Shown: piece by piece, positions 1 to 7,766 of the stretch
Numbering within the stretch: the stretch's first letter is position 1
Layout of the letters: each line of letters begins with the position of its first letter
Source of the DNA: Acidithiobacillus sp.
GTDB taxonomy: Bacteria; Pseudomonadota; Gammaproteobacteria; Acidithiobacillales; Acidithiobacillaceae
Direction of reading: 5' to 3'
DNA: 26,446 nt
Assembly (NCBI GenBank): GCA_028065135.1
Contig: JAPTWR010000075.1
Coordinates: 1 to 26,446, forward strand
Notes under the pieces: generated by a model
Told to the model about the DNA's origin: nothing
Seen by the model: the letters and a program-made list of their open reading frames with translations, nothing else
The model's database searches: none
Position numbers and translations under genes: made by a program

Positions 1-577
1 GGTTGTAGAGGTATTCCACATTCCCCTGCTCGACCTGTTTGAGGTATTCCTGGAAGTCGGCTTTGGCCTTGTCCCAGCTGATGCCCATTTTTTCCACCAG
101 ATCTTCACAGGGCGAAGCATGCCACTGCAACTGCACGATCTTGAAGGGATCAGCGCCACAGGCCAGGGCCGCGAGCTGCACGTCGGCGATGACGGGTACA
201 CTGAAGTTCATATCGTGCGCCTTGCCGATCCACTGGTTCTTGTCCATGGTGGTGACACAGCCCGTATCGTGAGTAATCAAAACGTCAGCCTTAGCTTCCT
301 CTTTCACTACCTTTACCTTACGGTTCATCGTAAAACTACGAGTGAATTCGCGCTCCGATATGATATGGCGGAAGCCGAAACCGCAACAGTCATACCAGGT
401 GGAGTAGTCGATCACCTGCGCACCCAAGGCCATGGCTACTGATGTAGTAACAGCGACCCGGTTACCACCAAGAATTTCAGGACCGTAGATTGCGTCCTCT
501 GGCACCATCTTATAGACGTGGCAGGCAGGATGTACAGCAACAGCCTTGTCCAATATGAAATGAGCGTAGTAATCGGC
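1..577 (-). pseudogene. hdrB: Heterodisulfide reductase subunit B (HdrB), truncated C-terminal part
   Basis: The minus strand carries an open frame, off the left edge, that reads as the C-terminal half of HdrB of the sulfur-oxidation Hdr (sHdr) type. The cysteine-rich CCG-type signatures are visible: HPACHVYK, then YDCCGFGF, then THDTGCVTTMDK, then a QWHASPCEDLV tail. In the family these cysteines bind the unusual iron-sulfur cluster that works in cytoplasmic sulfur oxidation. The frame can be followed upstream as far as ADYYAHFILDK at about 577, where family resemblance stops and IS630-type sequence begins on the other strand. The N-terminal half and start codon are therefore missing, and the window edge cuts the 3' end. 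I read this as a gene remnant broken by mobile elements. The HdrB assignment is fairly sure. Its copy number and function here are inference. Confidence 0.75.
543..562. repeat. 20-bp direct repeat, copy 1 (inside the hdrB fragment)
   Basis: The core TCCAATATGAAATG (549-562), with five matching bases plus one mismatch upstream of it, recurs in the same orientation at 1435-1454. The match is 19 of 20 bases. On the minus strand both copies read HFILDKA, the HdrB frame. The copies bracket an 872-bp segment with the IS630 fragment and the DUF302 gene, as expected for an insertion or duplication breakpoint. Confidence 0.7.
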
Positions 578-640
578 CCTGGGTGCCGCAAATCGCGCCG
601 AAGAAACACGCTGTGACTCCGGTTATGGCAAATTGGGAGC

Positions 641-808
641 AGGGCACTGCAGAAGGCCAAACTCATCCAGGCCATTGAGGGGTACATCGATCACCACAAC
701 ACCCATCCCAAACCTTTCATCTGGACCAAAACCGCCCGCGACATCCTACAAAAGGTCATTCGCGCCAACAGCCACTTAAGCAGCAAACAGAATGCAAAAC
801 TACACTAG
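641..808 (+). pseudogene. IS630-family transposase, C-terminal fragment
   Basis: A plus-strand frame ending in TAG at 806-808 encodes the hallmark end of IS630-type transposases: a helix around AIEGYIDHHNTHPKPF, then IWTKTARDIL, then a short basic tail. In this family the segment follows the last catalytic acidic residue of the DDE domain. No upstream catalytic domain is present in the window; resemblance fades before about 640, next to the broken end of hdrB. The fragment is non-functional and marks an old IS insertion followed by deletion. The exact 5' edge is uncertain. Confidence 0.7.
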
Positions 809-896
809 TTCCTGGAAGATCATTCTGCACGCCCCTCTCGGCAATCGTACTCATCACCAGAATCATCCGCTTTGGCCCATTGTAGGCCATATTAAG

Positions 897-1304
897 CTAT
901 CTTAGGGATGAGCGGATGATCTCCCTTATCTTTTGATCAAAATCAATCACCTCCTTATCCATGTCGATCAAGTGGTGCCGTTCCTTGAGATACGTCATAG
1001 TATTGAAAAAAACATCGACCGCGAGGTCCTTATCTTGACGAATCAAGATCTTGCTGGGGAGATCAATGGCCAACGTGGGAGCGGCAAGCATTAGCGGTGT
1101 ACCGCCTTTAGGATTGCCGAAAACTAGGACTTCCGTCGGCGGCATCTGGTACCCAGCCTCTTGTGCAGCGCGGCTATGATCGAAATGAGCGAAGATGGTA
1201 AAGCCTTGAGTCTTGAGGGCATCTTCCAATTGCCGTGCTGTTTGTGCTACGTCGTAAGGCGAGTACCAATGGAAAAGACCTGCCAGCAATGAGTTATTCA
1301 CCAT
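897..1304 (-). CDS. DUF302-domain protein
   Basis: This 135-residue protein fits the DUF302 family. It has an N-terminal helix followed by a GFTIFAHFDHSRAA segment, then the characteristic MPPTEVLVFGNPKGGTPLM core and an LPSKILI strand. The start is backed by AAGGA a few bases before ATG. DUF302 proteins are small single-domain proteins of unclear biochemistry, often found beside sulfur, metal or redox genes; no reaction can be assigned. Here it stands alone between an IS630 fragment and a decayed integrase-type transposase, inside the segment bounded by the 543/1435 repeat. It therefore looks like a stranded passenger gene. The frame itself is intact. Confidence 0.8.
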   Translation of the reverse strand: MVNNSLLAGLFHWYSPYDVAQTARQLEDALKTQGFTIFAHFDHSRAAQEAGYQMPPTEVLVFGNPKGGTPLMLAAPTLAIDLPSKILIRQDKDLAVDVFFNTMTYLKERHHLIDMDKEVIDFDQKIREIIRSSLR

Positions 1305-1434
1305 GATTCCTTCTTGGGGAAAGCCCGTCTACAGCGTCCACCTTGCATTTACCCGAGACATCCAATGCTATTGCACTGACACAGCATGTTGATTAACGGA
1401 GGTTATAGACAAAAAAGAGTCCACGCAAGCGCAA

Positions 1435-1454
1435 GCCTTATCCAATATGAAATG
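1435..1454. repeat. 20-bp direct repeat, copy 2
   Basis: This is the second copy of the repeat at 543-562, in the same orientation with one mismatch in 20. On the minus strand it again reads HFILDKA, a motif of the HdrB frame, but the flanking codons here do not resemble HdrB. It marks the right side of the inserted DUF302/IS630 segment. Confidence 0.7.
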
Positions 1455-1514
1455 GGGCTGGATTGATCTGCAACGCAATCGGATTCCGTTCATGACGGAA
1501 GGATGAAAACCATC

Positions 1515-1660
1515 ATGAAACTTGAAGAGTTAAAGACGATTGATCAACTAGACACTTTTCTGTCCAGCACCCATGTGGGGGCCTTTCGGTCATAGGTGTC
1601 AAGGATGCCTGCTATCGCAGGACTCAGAGGAAACCGTTCAAGTTCCAGTATTTGACCTCG
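1515..1660 (+). pseudogene. Decayed N-terminus of an integrase-type (DDE) transposase
   Basis: From ATG at 1515 the plus strand reads MKLEELKTIDQLDTFLSSTH, then VGAF. After a one-base frame change near 1588 it continues VIGVKDACYRRTQRKPFKFQ and YLTSSR. This matches from memory the N-terminal pattern of a widespread integrase-core transposase (LDQLxxFLxGTQAVAF, KDxxYRWIQ, LVKFRYLTLS). Resemblance ends near 1660, close to the C-terminal end of the Tn7-like selector gene on the other strand. Frameshift and truncation make it non-functional. The family assignment is moderate. A profile search of the two-frame translation would settle it. Confidence 0.5.
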
Positions 1661-2570
1661 TCCCGTCCTGCCAGAATGATGGAAATCCACTATCTGATCT
1701 CATCAAGGGTACCCAGTACGACTTGCCTTCAATTTGTACGGCTACGCCCTCACCATCCGTTCTCATAACATCTATCGCCCGCCCCATCTTCCTCGGCAAT
1801 CCATGAAAATACGCTAATCCCACGGACACCCAACGGCGCAAAAATTCCTCTCCCTCCCCACCCTCACGCATCATCGCCAGTATTTCCAGCTCTAACTTGC
1901 GCTGACAGGCCTTCTTGGCGGCACCCTCCTGGGATTTAGGCATCACAACCTCCACCGAATACGACTCTCGCAAATATCGTACAAAGCCCGTCAGAGCGGC
2001 ATATTGGCCGGGCACCTTAGCCAAATAGACATCCACTGCCCTCTGATCTGGCTTCTTCAGGCCCATTTTCTGGGCTTCCAACATCAACGCTTTCGCAGGT
2101 GACATCGCAAGGCGCACGGATCGTAAACTCAGTTTTCCAGCCTTCGCCTTCACCATAAGTGAATCGTGATAGCCTTTCAGTATCGGCAGACCTGCCAGGT
2201 CACCTTCCAGAGCCTTCAACATACAGGCAATTTGCCTTTTCTCGGAGTCCTCTGCTTGCACCGTAACATCTTTGACTATTAGTCCAGTTTCCTCCATCCA
2301 GCGAATGGGAAGGCGCACTCTACGCAGGCCTTCCGCGCCGAAATGAGCAACCAGCCGAGCATAGTCCGGAAGATCCTTCCAGACTTTCTCCATCTCCAGA
2401 AAGAAGGACAGATATTTATTCAAAGTAATGGCCGCTTTGTTCTCACCGACTGTAACAGCCAACCAGGCAGCATAATGCTCGAAGTGCCTCGCCATCGTCT
2501 GCGCAGAAAATGCCGCCTGATTCAGGTCAATACGCTTTTTCAGAAGGCCCCGCCAGTAACATGCTCGCAC
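1638..2570 (-). CDS. Tn7-like target-selector candidate, tyrosine-recombinase-like (TnsF-like), GTG start, C-terminus possibly lost
   Basis: A 310-codon frame follows the zinc-ribbon gene with about 30 bp overlap. It begins at GTG; the first residues MRACYWRGLL fit the end of the preceding zinc module better than a true N-terminus. The middle (about 130-220) looks like the helical core-binding domain of tyrosine recombinases. The segment FHGLPRKMGRAIDVM followed by YWVPL resembles the start of their catalytic domain. No Arg-His-Arg-Tyr set is recognisable, so it is either inactive or cut short. The last dozen codons lie opposite the transposase remnant, which suggests the natural C-terminus was replaced. 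Known context: some Tn7-like elements (Tn6022 group) use TnsF, a selector with an inactivated tyrosine-recombinase domain. Calling this TnsF-like is inference from fold hints and operon position. Confidence 0.5.
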   Translation of the reverse strand: MRACYWRGLLKKRIDLNQAAFSAQTMARHFEHYAAWLAVTVGENKAAITLNKYLSFFLEMEKVWKDLPDYARLVAHFGAEGLRRVRLPIRWMEETGLIVKDVTVQAEDSEKRQIACMLKALEGDLAGLPILKGYHDSLMVKAKAGKLSLRSVRLAMSPAKALMLEAQKMGLKKPDQRAVDVYLAKVPGQYAALTGFVRYLRESYSVEVVMPKSQEGAAKKACQRKLELEILAMMREGGEGEEFLRRWVSVGLAYFHGLPRKMGRAIDVMRTDGEGVAVQIEGKSYWVPLMRSDSGFPSFWQDGTRSNTGT

Positions 2571-3124
2571 TGGTTAATTCTGCCTGCCGGCATGGGCTGT
2601 CCGCACTCCTGGCAGGGTATCAATCCACCCTCAAAACAGGTTTTGCATAAGCGCCGTCCATCACCTCTCACCATCAGAAGTCGATGATGGTGACAGGCCT
2701 GGCAATTGCCATGATCCGCACGAGCACATTTGGGGCACAGACGAAGGTCATGCCTGAACCGGGAAACCCGAGTCAGCCTTTTCGACAGCTGACCACAAAG
2801 CTCACAGGCTTCTGCTTCCTTAAAATATTTCGCGCAGGAATTGCAAACGGGGCCGGAGAGTGTCACCCGTCCAATTCTGTAATCTGTTTTTCCACAGCGC
2901 AGACAGGGGCGGTCCACTTCACAATGGCGGCACACGGCGGTCAAATCACGGCGCGGCAACCGTCTATAATTGCCACATTTTGCGCAGAGTCTGCGCTTGA
3001 ACTCCCTGGCGTAGCATGTGGAGCAATACTTATGCCCCTTATGAACCCGCATTATTTTCCGAACCCGCCTACCACATTCATCGCAAATGATCTCGGCCGT
3101 TGGAGTCTTCACTGACTCCGTCAT
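2540..3124 (-). CDS. Multi-zinc-ribbon protein of the Tn7-like operon (probable N-terminal half of the split selector)
   Basis: ATG at 3124 overlaps the tniQ stop (ATGA), giving 194 residues. The protein is a row of CxxC pairs forming about six small zinc-binding modules: CDECG..CSTC, CAKCG..CRHC, CLRCG..CNSC, CELCG..CPKC, CQACH..CKTC and CQECG..C. The last module lacks its final cysteine pair in this frame (QCEHVTG). Shifting one base gives Q-C-E-A-C-Y-W, which completes it and runs straight into the next gene. So the two frames probably came from one protein with zinc modules followed by a recombinase-like domain. The likely role is DNA or protein recognition in target choice; this is inference. 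Multi-zinc-module N-termini joined to XerD-like domains are known in other integrase-like proteins. The zinc modules are certain, the function is not. Confidence 0.6.
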   Translation of the reverse strand: MTESVKTPTAEIICDECGRRVRKIMRVHKGHKYCSTCYAREFKRRLCAKCGNYRRLPRRDLTAVCRHCEVDRPCLRCGKTDYRIGRVTLSGPVCNSCAKYFKEAEACELCGQLSKRLTRVSRFRHDLRLCPKCARADHGNCQACHHHRLLMVRGDGRRLCKTCFEGGLIPCQECGQPMPAGRINQCEHVTGGAF

Positions 3125-4251
3125 CGCAGCTGCATCTCCATTTTGCGCTGTAAGCGACGCCACATACGCATGACTTCGTGACGCGATCGTGGCTGACCTG
3201 GATCACGAATAAAGGGTTTTCTGGGACCTTTGGCGTTGTCTGGCAGCTGGGCATAAATCTCGGAGAACAAATCCGGCATCTGTTCCCCCTTACTCACAAA
3301 TCCTTGCCGGGTAATGCCAGACTCTTCCAAATGCGTGGACACATCGGCAAGGTCAGTTTTTATCAGTTTCCATAACGCATCCAGCAACAACTGCCGTTCC
3401 GAAGCTGAAAGCAGTTCAACCCCCGTGCCTGGATCCAGCGGCAACTCCGGGATTACAACACCTATCTTTCCCAGAAACACGTGCAACGCTTCTGTATTGC
3501 TGCGATTTGCCCTACGCAAAAGTGAAATCAAAAAGGCAGATCCAGCAAACCACGCATCCGTTTCAGTCGGTTGTGCCATGAACAGACATTTACCATCACG
3601 GACGGCACCATCTCCCGCATTCTGAAAAGCCAGGGCATCATCAGAACAGGTTGTCAGTTCATCCACATTCCTCAAATCGCCCTTACAACTTGCACAAACA
3701 GCCACCAGGCCGTCTTCCGCCTGCAAGCGGTGCGGTTCCAAGGGCGCTCTACAATGGGGACAACGATCCAGAAGTACACAATGATGCTGAGCACAGCCTG
3801 CATGCCAGGCGAAACGCCATTGCAGGCGGTAATAAGGAATGCTATCAGCGCGAAGACAGGCTGGACAATATTGCAGGCCGCTTCTCCGCTTCATATTGCG
3901 TGCGCCAAGCGCCAATATCCATGGCCACACAGCTTTGGCAGGCAGGGTCTTCCCACTGATTTTTTCGGCGACATTTTTAAGGGTTGCCTCACGAAAGAAC
4001 GACAAGGGAATCCCAGATGGAACAACTAGCCTGGTTAAAGGATTTTCATCCAGAAATCGGTCCACGTCTCTCGTCCATATGCGCCACTTAGGCCATATTT
4101 CGCCGGTAAGCACCATGGGATCGCAGCCCTGGGCCAAAGCTGCGCGCACCAGCCACGATGAGATGATCTCATCGGGTAACATTGGCACAGAACGCACCCA
4201 ACGCGGGCGGCCTACACCTGTTCCCGGATGCCACGTGTAGGCCGCAGCCAT
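3121..4251 (-). CDS. tniQ: TniQ-family target-selection protein (TnsD/TniQ-like)
   Basis: This 376-residue protein begins in the TniQ way (LPDEIISSWLVRAA near residue 25) and carries the family zinc site: YCPACLRAD, then WRFAWHAGCAQHH, then LDRCPHC, with a further CASC pair. In Tn7-like and Tn5053-like elements TniQ/TnsD proteins bind the chosen target, or a partner that has found it, and recruit TnsC. The start at 4251 overlaps the end of tnsC by 40 bp and the stop overlaps the next gene by ATGA, so translation is coupled. It is shorter than Tn7 TnsD (about 500 residues), so target recognition may depend on the downstream zinc/recombinase-like proteins. Family assignment is confident; the target is unknown. 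Confidence 0.88.
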   Translation of the reverse strand: MAAAYTWHPGTGVGRPRWVRSVPMLPDEIISSWLVRAALAQGCDPMVLTGEIWPKWRIWTRDVDRFLDENPLTRLVVPSGIPLSFFREATLKNVAEKISGKTLPAKAVWPWILALGARNMKRRSGLQYCPACLRADSIPYYRLQWRFAWHAGCAQHHCVLLDRCPHCRAPLEPHRLQAEDGLVAVCASCKGDLRNVDELTTCSDDALAFQNAGDGAVRDGKCLFMAQPTETDAWFAGSAFLISLLRRANRSNTEALHVFLGKIGVVIPELPLDPGTGVELLSASERQLLLDALWKLIKTDLADVSTHLEESGITRQGFVSKGEQMPDLFSEIYAQLPDNAKGPRKPFIRDPGQPRSRHEVMRMWRRLQRKMEMQLR

Positions 4252-5099
4252 TGCTTTTTCTCTATCATAGATTTCTCGATTTTCTCCGCGCCAGTTTTAA
4301 TGGCTTCCACGGCGCACTCCACCAAAAGGCGATGCAGATTACCCAGATTCCCTTCAGAAATAGCGAAAAGCAGACTGACCGTTTCGTTTTGATGTAACAA
4401 AGAAGGCTTTTTGAGTGGTAATACTTGTTCAAAACTCGCTACCAGTTGCTGAAACTCTGGGTTCAATTCCCATGGCGGCAATGTGACGACATCAAATCGG
4501 CTGGCATGTTGTGGATCCGTATGCAAAACCCGAACGGCCTCTCTGGTGCCCACCCCGACAATGGGAATTGCCAATTCGTTGCAGAGCAGCTTGATCGCGT
4601 TCATGACCTCGCGCTGCTTGGTCACCGTCCCCGTCAGGAGAGAGTGAAATTCGTCAATAACCAGGATACGCACATGACAGTCTCGCATCAGATGAACCAC
4701 CTGATAGCGGAGCTTAGAAGCAGGGTCCGTGGGTCTGTACGGCGTCCAGAAACGCTCCAGGATCGCTATATATAATCCTTTTTCGTCCGCGCTGGGCGGC
4801 GCTTCGCTGACAATAATCGGTTTGACGGGTTCCGCATTCTCATTGACGTAGCCCTCTCCATGCAATTTCTGAAAGCGCCGGATGATCGTTGTCTTGCCAT
4901 TGTTGGAATCACCAACAATGAGCAGATTAGGCATGCGTGGGCGCACGGGCTTTTCCATTAAACCGCGCAAGTTATCCAAAAGGCGATTAGCCTGGGCGTA
5001 ACCTATCCAGCGCGGCTCATCAAGAAATGCCATGCGGTCCTTATCCGACATGCCTAAAACATGACGGAATTCCGGATGAATATGAGTAAGGTCTATCAT
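4212..5099 (-). CDS. tnsC: TnsC/TniB-family AAA+ transposition regulator
   Basis: A 295-residue AAA+ ATPase with Walker A GDSNNGKT (63-70), Walker B ILVIDE (145-150) and a following FHSLL, as in the TniB/TnsC family. These proteins polymerise on target DNA in an ATP-dependent way and pass the target signal from TniQ to the TnsB transposase. The length fits the short TniB-like type rather than the 555-residue Tn7 TnsC. ATG overlaps the tnsB stop (ATGA), and tniQ starts inside its 3' end, which is the usual order of these operons. All key motifs are present, so it is probably functional. Confidence 0.92.
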   Translation of the reverse strand: MIDLTHIHPEFRHVLGMSDKDRMAFLDEPRWIGYAQANRLLDNLRGLMEKPVRPRMPNLLIVGDSNNGKTTIIRRFQKLHGEGYVNENAEPVKPIIVSEAPPSADEKGLYIAILERFWTPYRPTDPASKLRYQVVHLMRDCHVRILVIDEFHSLLTGTVTKQREVMNAIKLLCNELAIPIVGVGTREAVRVLHTDPQHASRFDVVTLPPWELNPEFQQLVASFEQVLPLKKPSLLHQNETVSLLFAISEGNLGNLHRLLVECAVEAIKTGAEKIEKSMIEKKQWLRPTRGIREQV

Positions 5100-6970
5100 G
5101 CAATGTCATCCAGTGGCTTAACTACGCCTTCCAACAAGGCCGAGACAGGAATCGCTTTCTCCAATGTCTTTGCCGCCAGCGGCCGTGATGGAGAAACCTT
5201 TTTGGAATGTTCTTTACGTCTTTGTTGCTGACGACGGGCCTTTTTCGTCTTCTCTGATGAGCTATCAACCTGTTGACGCAGATCATTCAATGCCTGAAGT
5301 ACCATGGCCTCATTCATGGACTTCATACCATTTTGGCGAGCGCGTTTTGCTGCCAGTGTGTACTCCCAGATACTCATGCTCGGCATCGACTGATCCGCGA
5401 AAGGAATACGAAAGTACATGCCCAAATCCGGGTCGTGAAACCAGATGATACTGATGTCACGGGGATCACGACGAAAAATGAATTGTCGTTTTGTACCGGG
5501 CTTGTCCGGATCATCCGCATTGATCCATTGCCTTATCACATCTGCATAGTAAGTCAGCCCATCTATCGAGACGCCATCCGCCTGTATGGTCCGCCGGAAC
5601 ATCGGCAAGAAGTCCAATAACAAAACTTCGCGGTCTGCTGGAATCGACGACAATCCACGGCCCGGCGTATCCTCATCGCCAAAGATGCCCAATTCCCACT
5701 TCTTTTCAGGCGTCATGCCAATGCCCGAGTGAATCCGCTTGTGATACACCTTGCAAATCAGTGTCACCAGCCAAGTCTCAAATTCTGACTTGGTCATGGT
5801 TGCGTGTTTCTCGGAATCATATTCATCGCGTTCCTTGATCGACGAGAAAGTGGTCCCAGGAAGGCCGTGAAATTCTTTTAGAAAAGTGCCCAGCAGACGT
5901 TCGATGTGACCTCCAAACCGGGCTTGTTTTACAGGACGATATTCCAGACGAATGTTATACATTGCGCAAGAGTTACGGAAACTTTCAGAACGAAAATCCG
6001 ACCCATTATCCACATGAATCGTTGTCATGAGGCCAGATACGGGCCATGTCGTATCCACATTATGCAAAACCAGCCAATCTTCTTTGGGTAAAATAGCGTG
6101 TGCTACACACATTCCGACAGAAGTAATTGAGGGGGCATCAAAAGATAAGTAGTAACCGACAACCATACGGCTAAACACATCAATTGCCATGGTAACGGTG
6201 GGTCGGCCAATAGGTTTCCGATAAATATCATCTACCAGAATAATATCGGCTGGCGTGTGGTCGATCTGCACAACAGCCAACGGGTAATCAGCGTTGGGGA
6301 ACTGACCCGGAACCGGGGTAAATTTATTTTTGGCCTTTTCACGATATCCCCGTTTGCGTAATGAGTCACGCTCACTGATTTCCGAAACTCTGGCACGGAT
6401 GGTATTAGGATGTGGTACTTCCGGCAGTTGGGCTTCCTTACACCGTCGTCGCACTTCCAAAACCACTTTCTGAACAGAGGGTCGTTGTACCGTCAGATAC
6501 AATTCATCAATAACATGCTGAATGATTTGCTCAGCATGCACGGAGATTTTCCTGGCCCCTTTTCTGACGCCTCTTTTTTCTGGCATAAGACTATCGAGAG
6601 TTCCTGCATCCCGGTAACGTTTAAGCCAGCGGTACAGCGTGGTGAAATTGACACCTACCTCTTGAGCACGAGCCTCAACCTCGCGCCGTCCAACATCAAA
6701 CCGGTCTACAAGGGGTTGTATCGCGGCATGCCGCTCCTGCGCTATTTTCCAGTTTTCGTCAGCAATAGAGTCAATATCCTGAACTTTTTTGGACCCATTC
6801 ACCACGGGGGCCAAATCGGCGATGCGAAGGCTTGCACTCCGGCCAGATTCCACATCAGTTCCAATGATCGTTTCAAAATCGATGACTTCCGTTATGCGAT
6901 AAACAGCACCGTCAGAAACAGCCATTGATCCGGGTATGGGACGGAAGGTTTGTCTGCCTGAATCACGCAT
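5096..6970 (-). CDS. tnsB: TnsB-family DDE transposase
   Basis: This is a Mu/Tn7-type transposase that binds the transposon ends and joins the 3' ends to target DNA. With the start at ATG 6970 (overlapping the tnsA stop, ATGCGTGA) it is 624 residues. A GTG at 7021 in the same frame would add 17. A helix-turn-helix stretch lies around residues 100-125 (TTLYRWLKRYRDAGTL). The rve/RNase H core has D237 (VQIDHTP), D321 (IHVDNGSDF) and E357 (GGHIERLLG), with exactly 35 residues between the last two. A Mu-type C-terminal domain follows, then a basic Lys/Arg-rich tail (about 560-600) of the kind that contacts TnsC. No damage is visible. Confidence 0.93.
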   Translation of the reverse strand: MRDSGRQTFRPIPGSMAVSDGAVYRITEVIDFETIIGTDVESGRSASLRIADLAPVVNGSKKVQDIDSIADENWKIAQERHAAIQPLVDRFDVGRREVEARAQEVGVNFTTLYRWLKRYRDAGTLDSLMPEKRGVRKGARKISVHAEQIIQHVIDELYLTVQRPSVQKVVLEVRRRCKEAQLPEVPHPNTIRARVSEISERDSLRKRGYREKAKNKFTPVPGQFPNADYPLAVVQIDHTPADIILVDDIYRKPIGRPTVTMAIDVFSRMVVGYYLSFDAPSITSVGMCVAHAILPKEDWLVLHNVDTTWPVSGLMTTIHVDNGSDFRSESFRNSCAMYNIRLEYRPVKQARFGGHIERLLGTFLKEFHGLPGTTFSSIKERDEYDSEKHATMTKSEFETWLVTLICKVYHKRIHSGIGMTPEKKWELGIFGDEDTPGRGLSSIPADREVLLLDFLPMFRRTIQADGVSIDGLTYYADVIRQWINADDPDKPGTKRQFIFRRDPRDISIIWFHDPDLGMYFRIPFADQSMPSMSIWEYTLAAKRARQNGMKSMNEAMVLQALNDLRQQVDSSSEKTKKARRQQQRRKEHSKKVSPSRPLAAKTLEKAIPVSALLEGVVKPLDDIA

Positions 6971-7652
6971 GTTCAGGAATCCATAGTTCACTGTTGTTGG
7001 ACAAGGGTTGTGACCAATCACACTCTATCCGGGATGTTGCCAGCAGATACCAGAGATGACTGATTCCCCTGGAACGATCCGCTACACCGAAAAAATGTCG
7101 GGCCAACAGATGATCAAAAGTTGCGGTTCCCATTTGGTTCAAATTCCCGATAATCCATTCTGATTCTTCCGGCACGAACTGCATCTGCCGATATCGTTGC
7201 AAAAACATGGCATTTTTCCAGCGTTGATCGCGGATACGAGGTTCATGCCGCAAATGAAACAGATATCCATGCGCTTTGCAGTGAGCCATCGCTGCACGAA
7301 ATTTAACTTTCCACTCGGACAAATATTTGTCCAGTTCACTGACAGGCTTGACCTCAATAAGGACGGGGGCGCGGTAAGGTGCCGGATACGCCCTATATGT
7401 CACCAGATAGTCCGGTGTGTATGGATAGATCTGCCCATTAGAACCGATAAACTCAATGGTCAATGGTTGGGAAACCACATCCAACACACCTCTTTCCGTT
7501 TCCAGGCGGATCAGGAAATCCCGTTCCAGCGTGGATTCAAAGTCCACAGGCCCCACCCCTCGAAATGGATACAACCCGGATACGCTACGTCGGGTTGTAC
7601 CGATCTTGCGTCTGGGAGAATTGTCAGTTTTGTAGCGCCTATTAGTGTTCAT
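6963..7652 (-). CDS. tnsA: TnsA-family endonuclease
   Basis: TnsA cuts the 5' ends of the transposon so that, with TnsB, the element moves by cut-and-paste rather than replicative transposition. The catalytic pattern is visible: the FESTLERDFL block (E39/E43), YTPDYLV (D81) and LIEVKP (E100, K102), followed by a second domain that would contact TnsB and TnsC. I chose ATG 7652 (229 residues). A TTG at 7709 would lengthen it but runs into the end sites. No strong ribosome site precedes 7652. Two TnsB-type sites lie just upstream and one lies inside the 5' end of the gene, so transposase binding may repress the operon. It is the first gene of the operon. Confidence 0.9.
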   Translation of the reverse strand: MNTNRRYKTDNSPRRKIGTTRRSVSGLYPFRGVGPVDFESTLERDFLIRLETERGVLDVVSQPLTIEFIGSNGQIYPYTPDYLVTYRAYPAPYRAPVLIEVKPVSELDKYLSEWKVKFRAAMAHCKAHGYLFHLRHEPRIRDQRWKNAMFLQRYRQMQFVPEESEWIIGNLNQMGTATFDHLLARHFFGVADRSRGISHLWYLLATSRIECDWSQPLSNNSELWIPEHA

Positions 7653-7766
7653 ATCAAACTTTGTAGCACCTATTGTTGATATTTTGTAGCAACAATTACT
7701 GTAAATCAAGCCATATAACCAATTGATTCACCGTTCCGAGTGTAGCATTAATTAAAGGAAATCACA
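7625..7766 (-). repeat. Tn7-like transposon end with four TnsB-type binding sites
   Basis: On the plus strand TGTAGC cores occur at 7631, 7662, 7685 and 7741, each flanked by related bases. Read inward on the minus strand the consensus is roughly TAATNNNTGCTACAAA. The outermost site lies next to a terminal TGTGATTTCC (minus strand, starting at 7766), matching the TGT terminus of Tn7-like elements. This end interrupts the isochorismatase-like frame right after its GFSLA codons. The neighbouring five bases 7767-7771 would be the target duplication; the partner copy is not in the window. Confidence 0.7.

Noticed and set aside
436..687. 83-codon minus-strand open frame over the hdrB/IS630 junction
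   Set aside because: It is out of frame with the recognisable HdrB sequence, which reads through most of the same bases.
1..1640. Second end of the Tn7-like transposon
   Set aside because: I found no TGTAGC/GCTACA array or matching terminus. The GCTAC at about 1246 lies inside the DUF302 gene and is single.
2540..2570. Programmed -1 frameshift between the zinc and recombinase-like genes
   Set aside because: No X-XXY-YYZ heptamer in the correct frame; a one-base deletion or GTG restart explains it more simply.
4455..4480. tRNA T-loop-like GGGTTCAATTCCC
   Set aside because: It lies inside the intact tnsC coding frame, and no acceptor stem or anticodon arm can be built around it.
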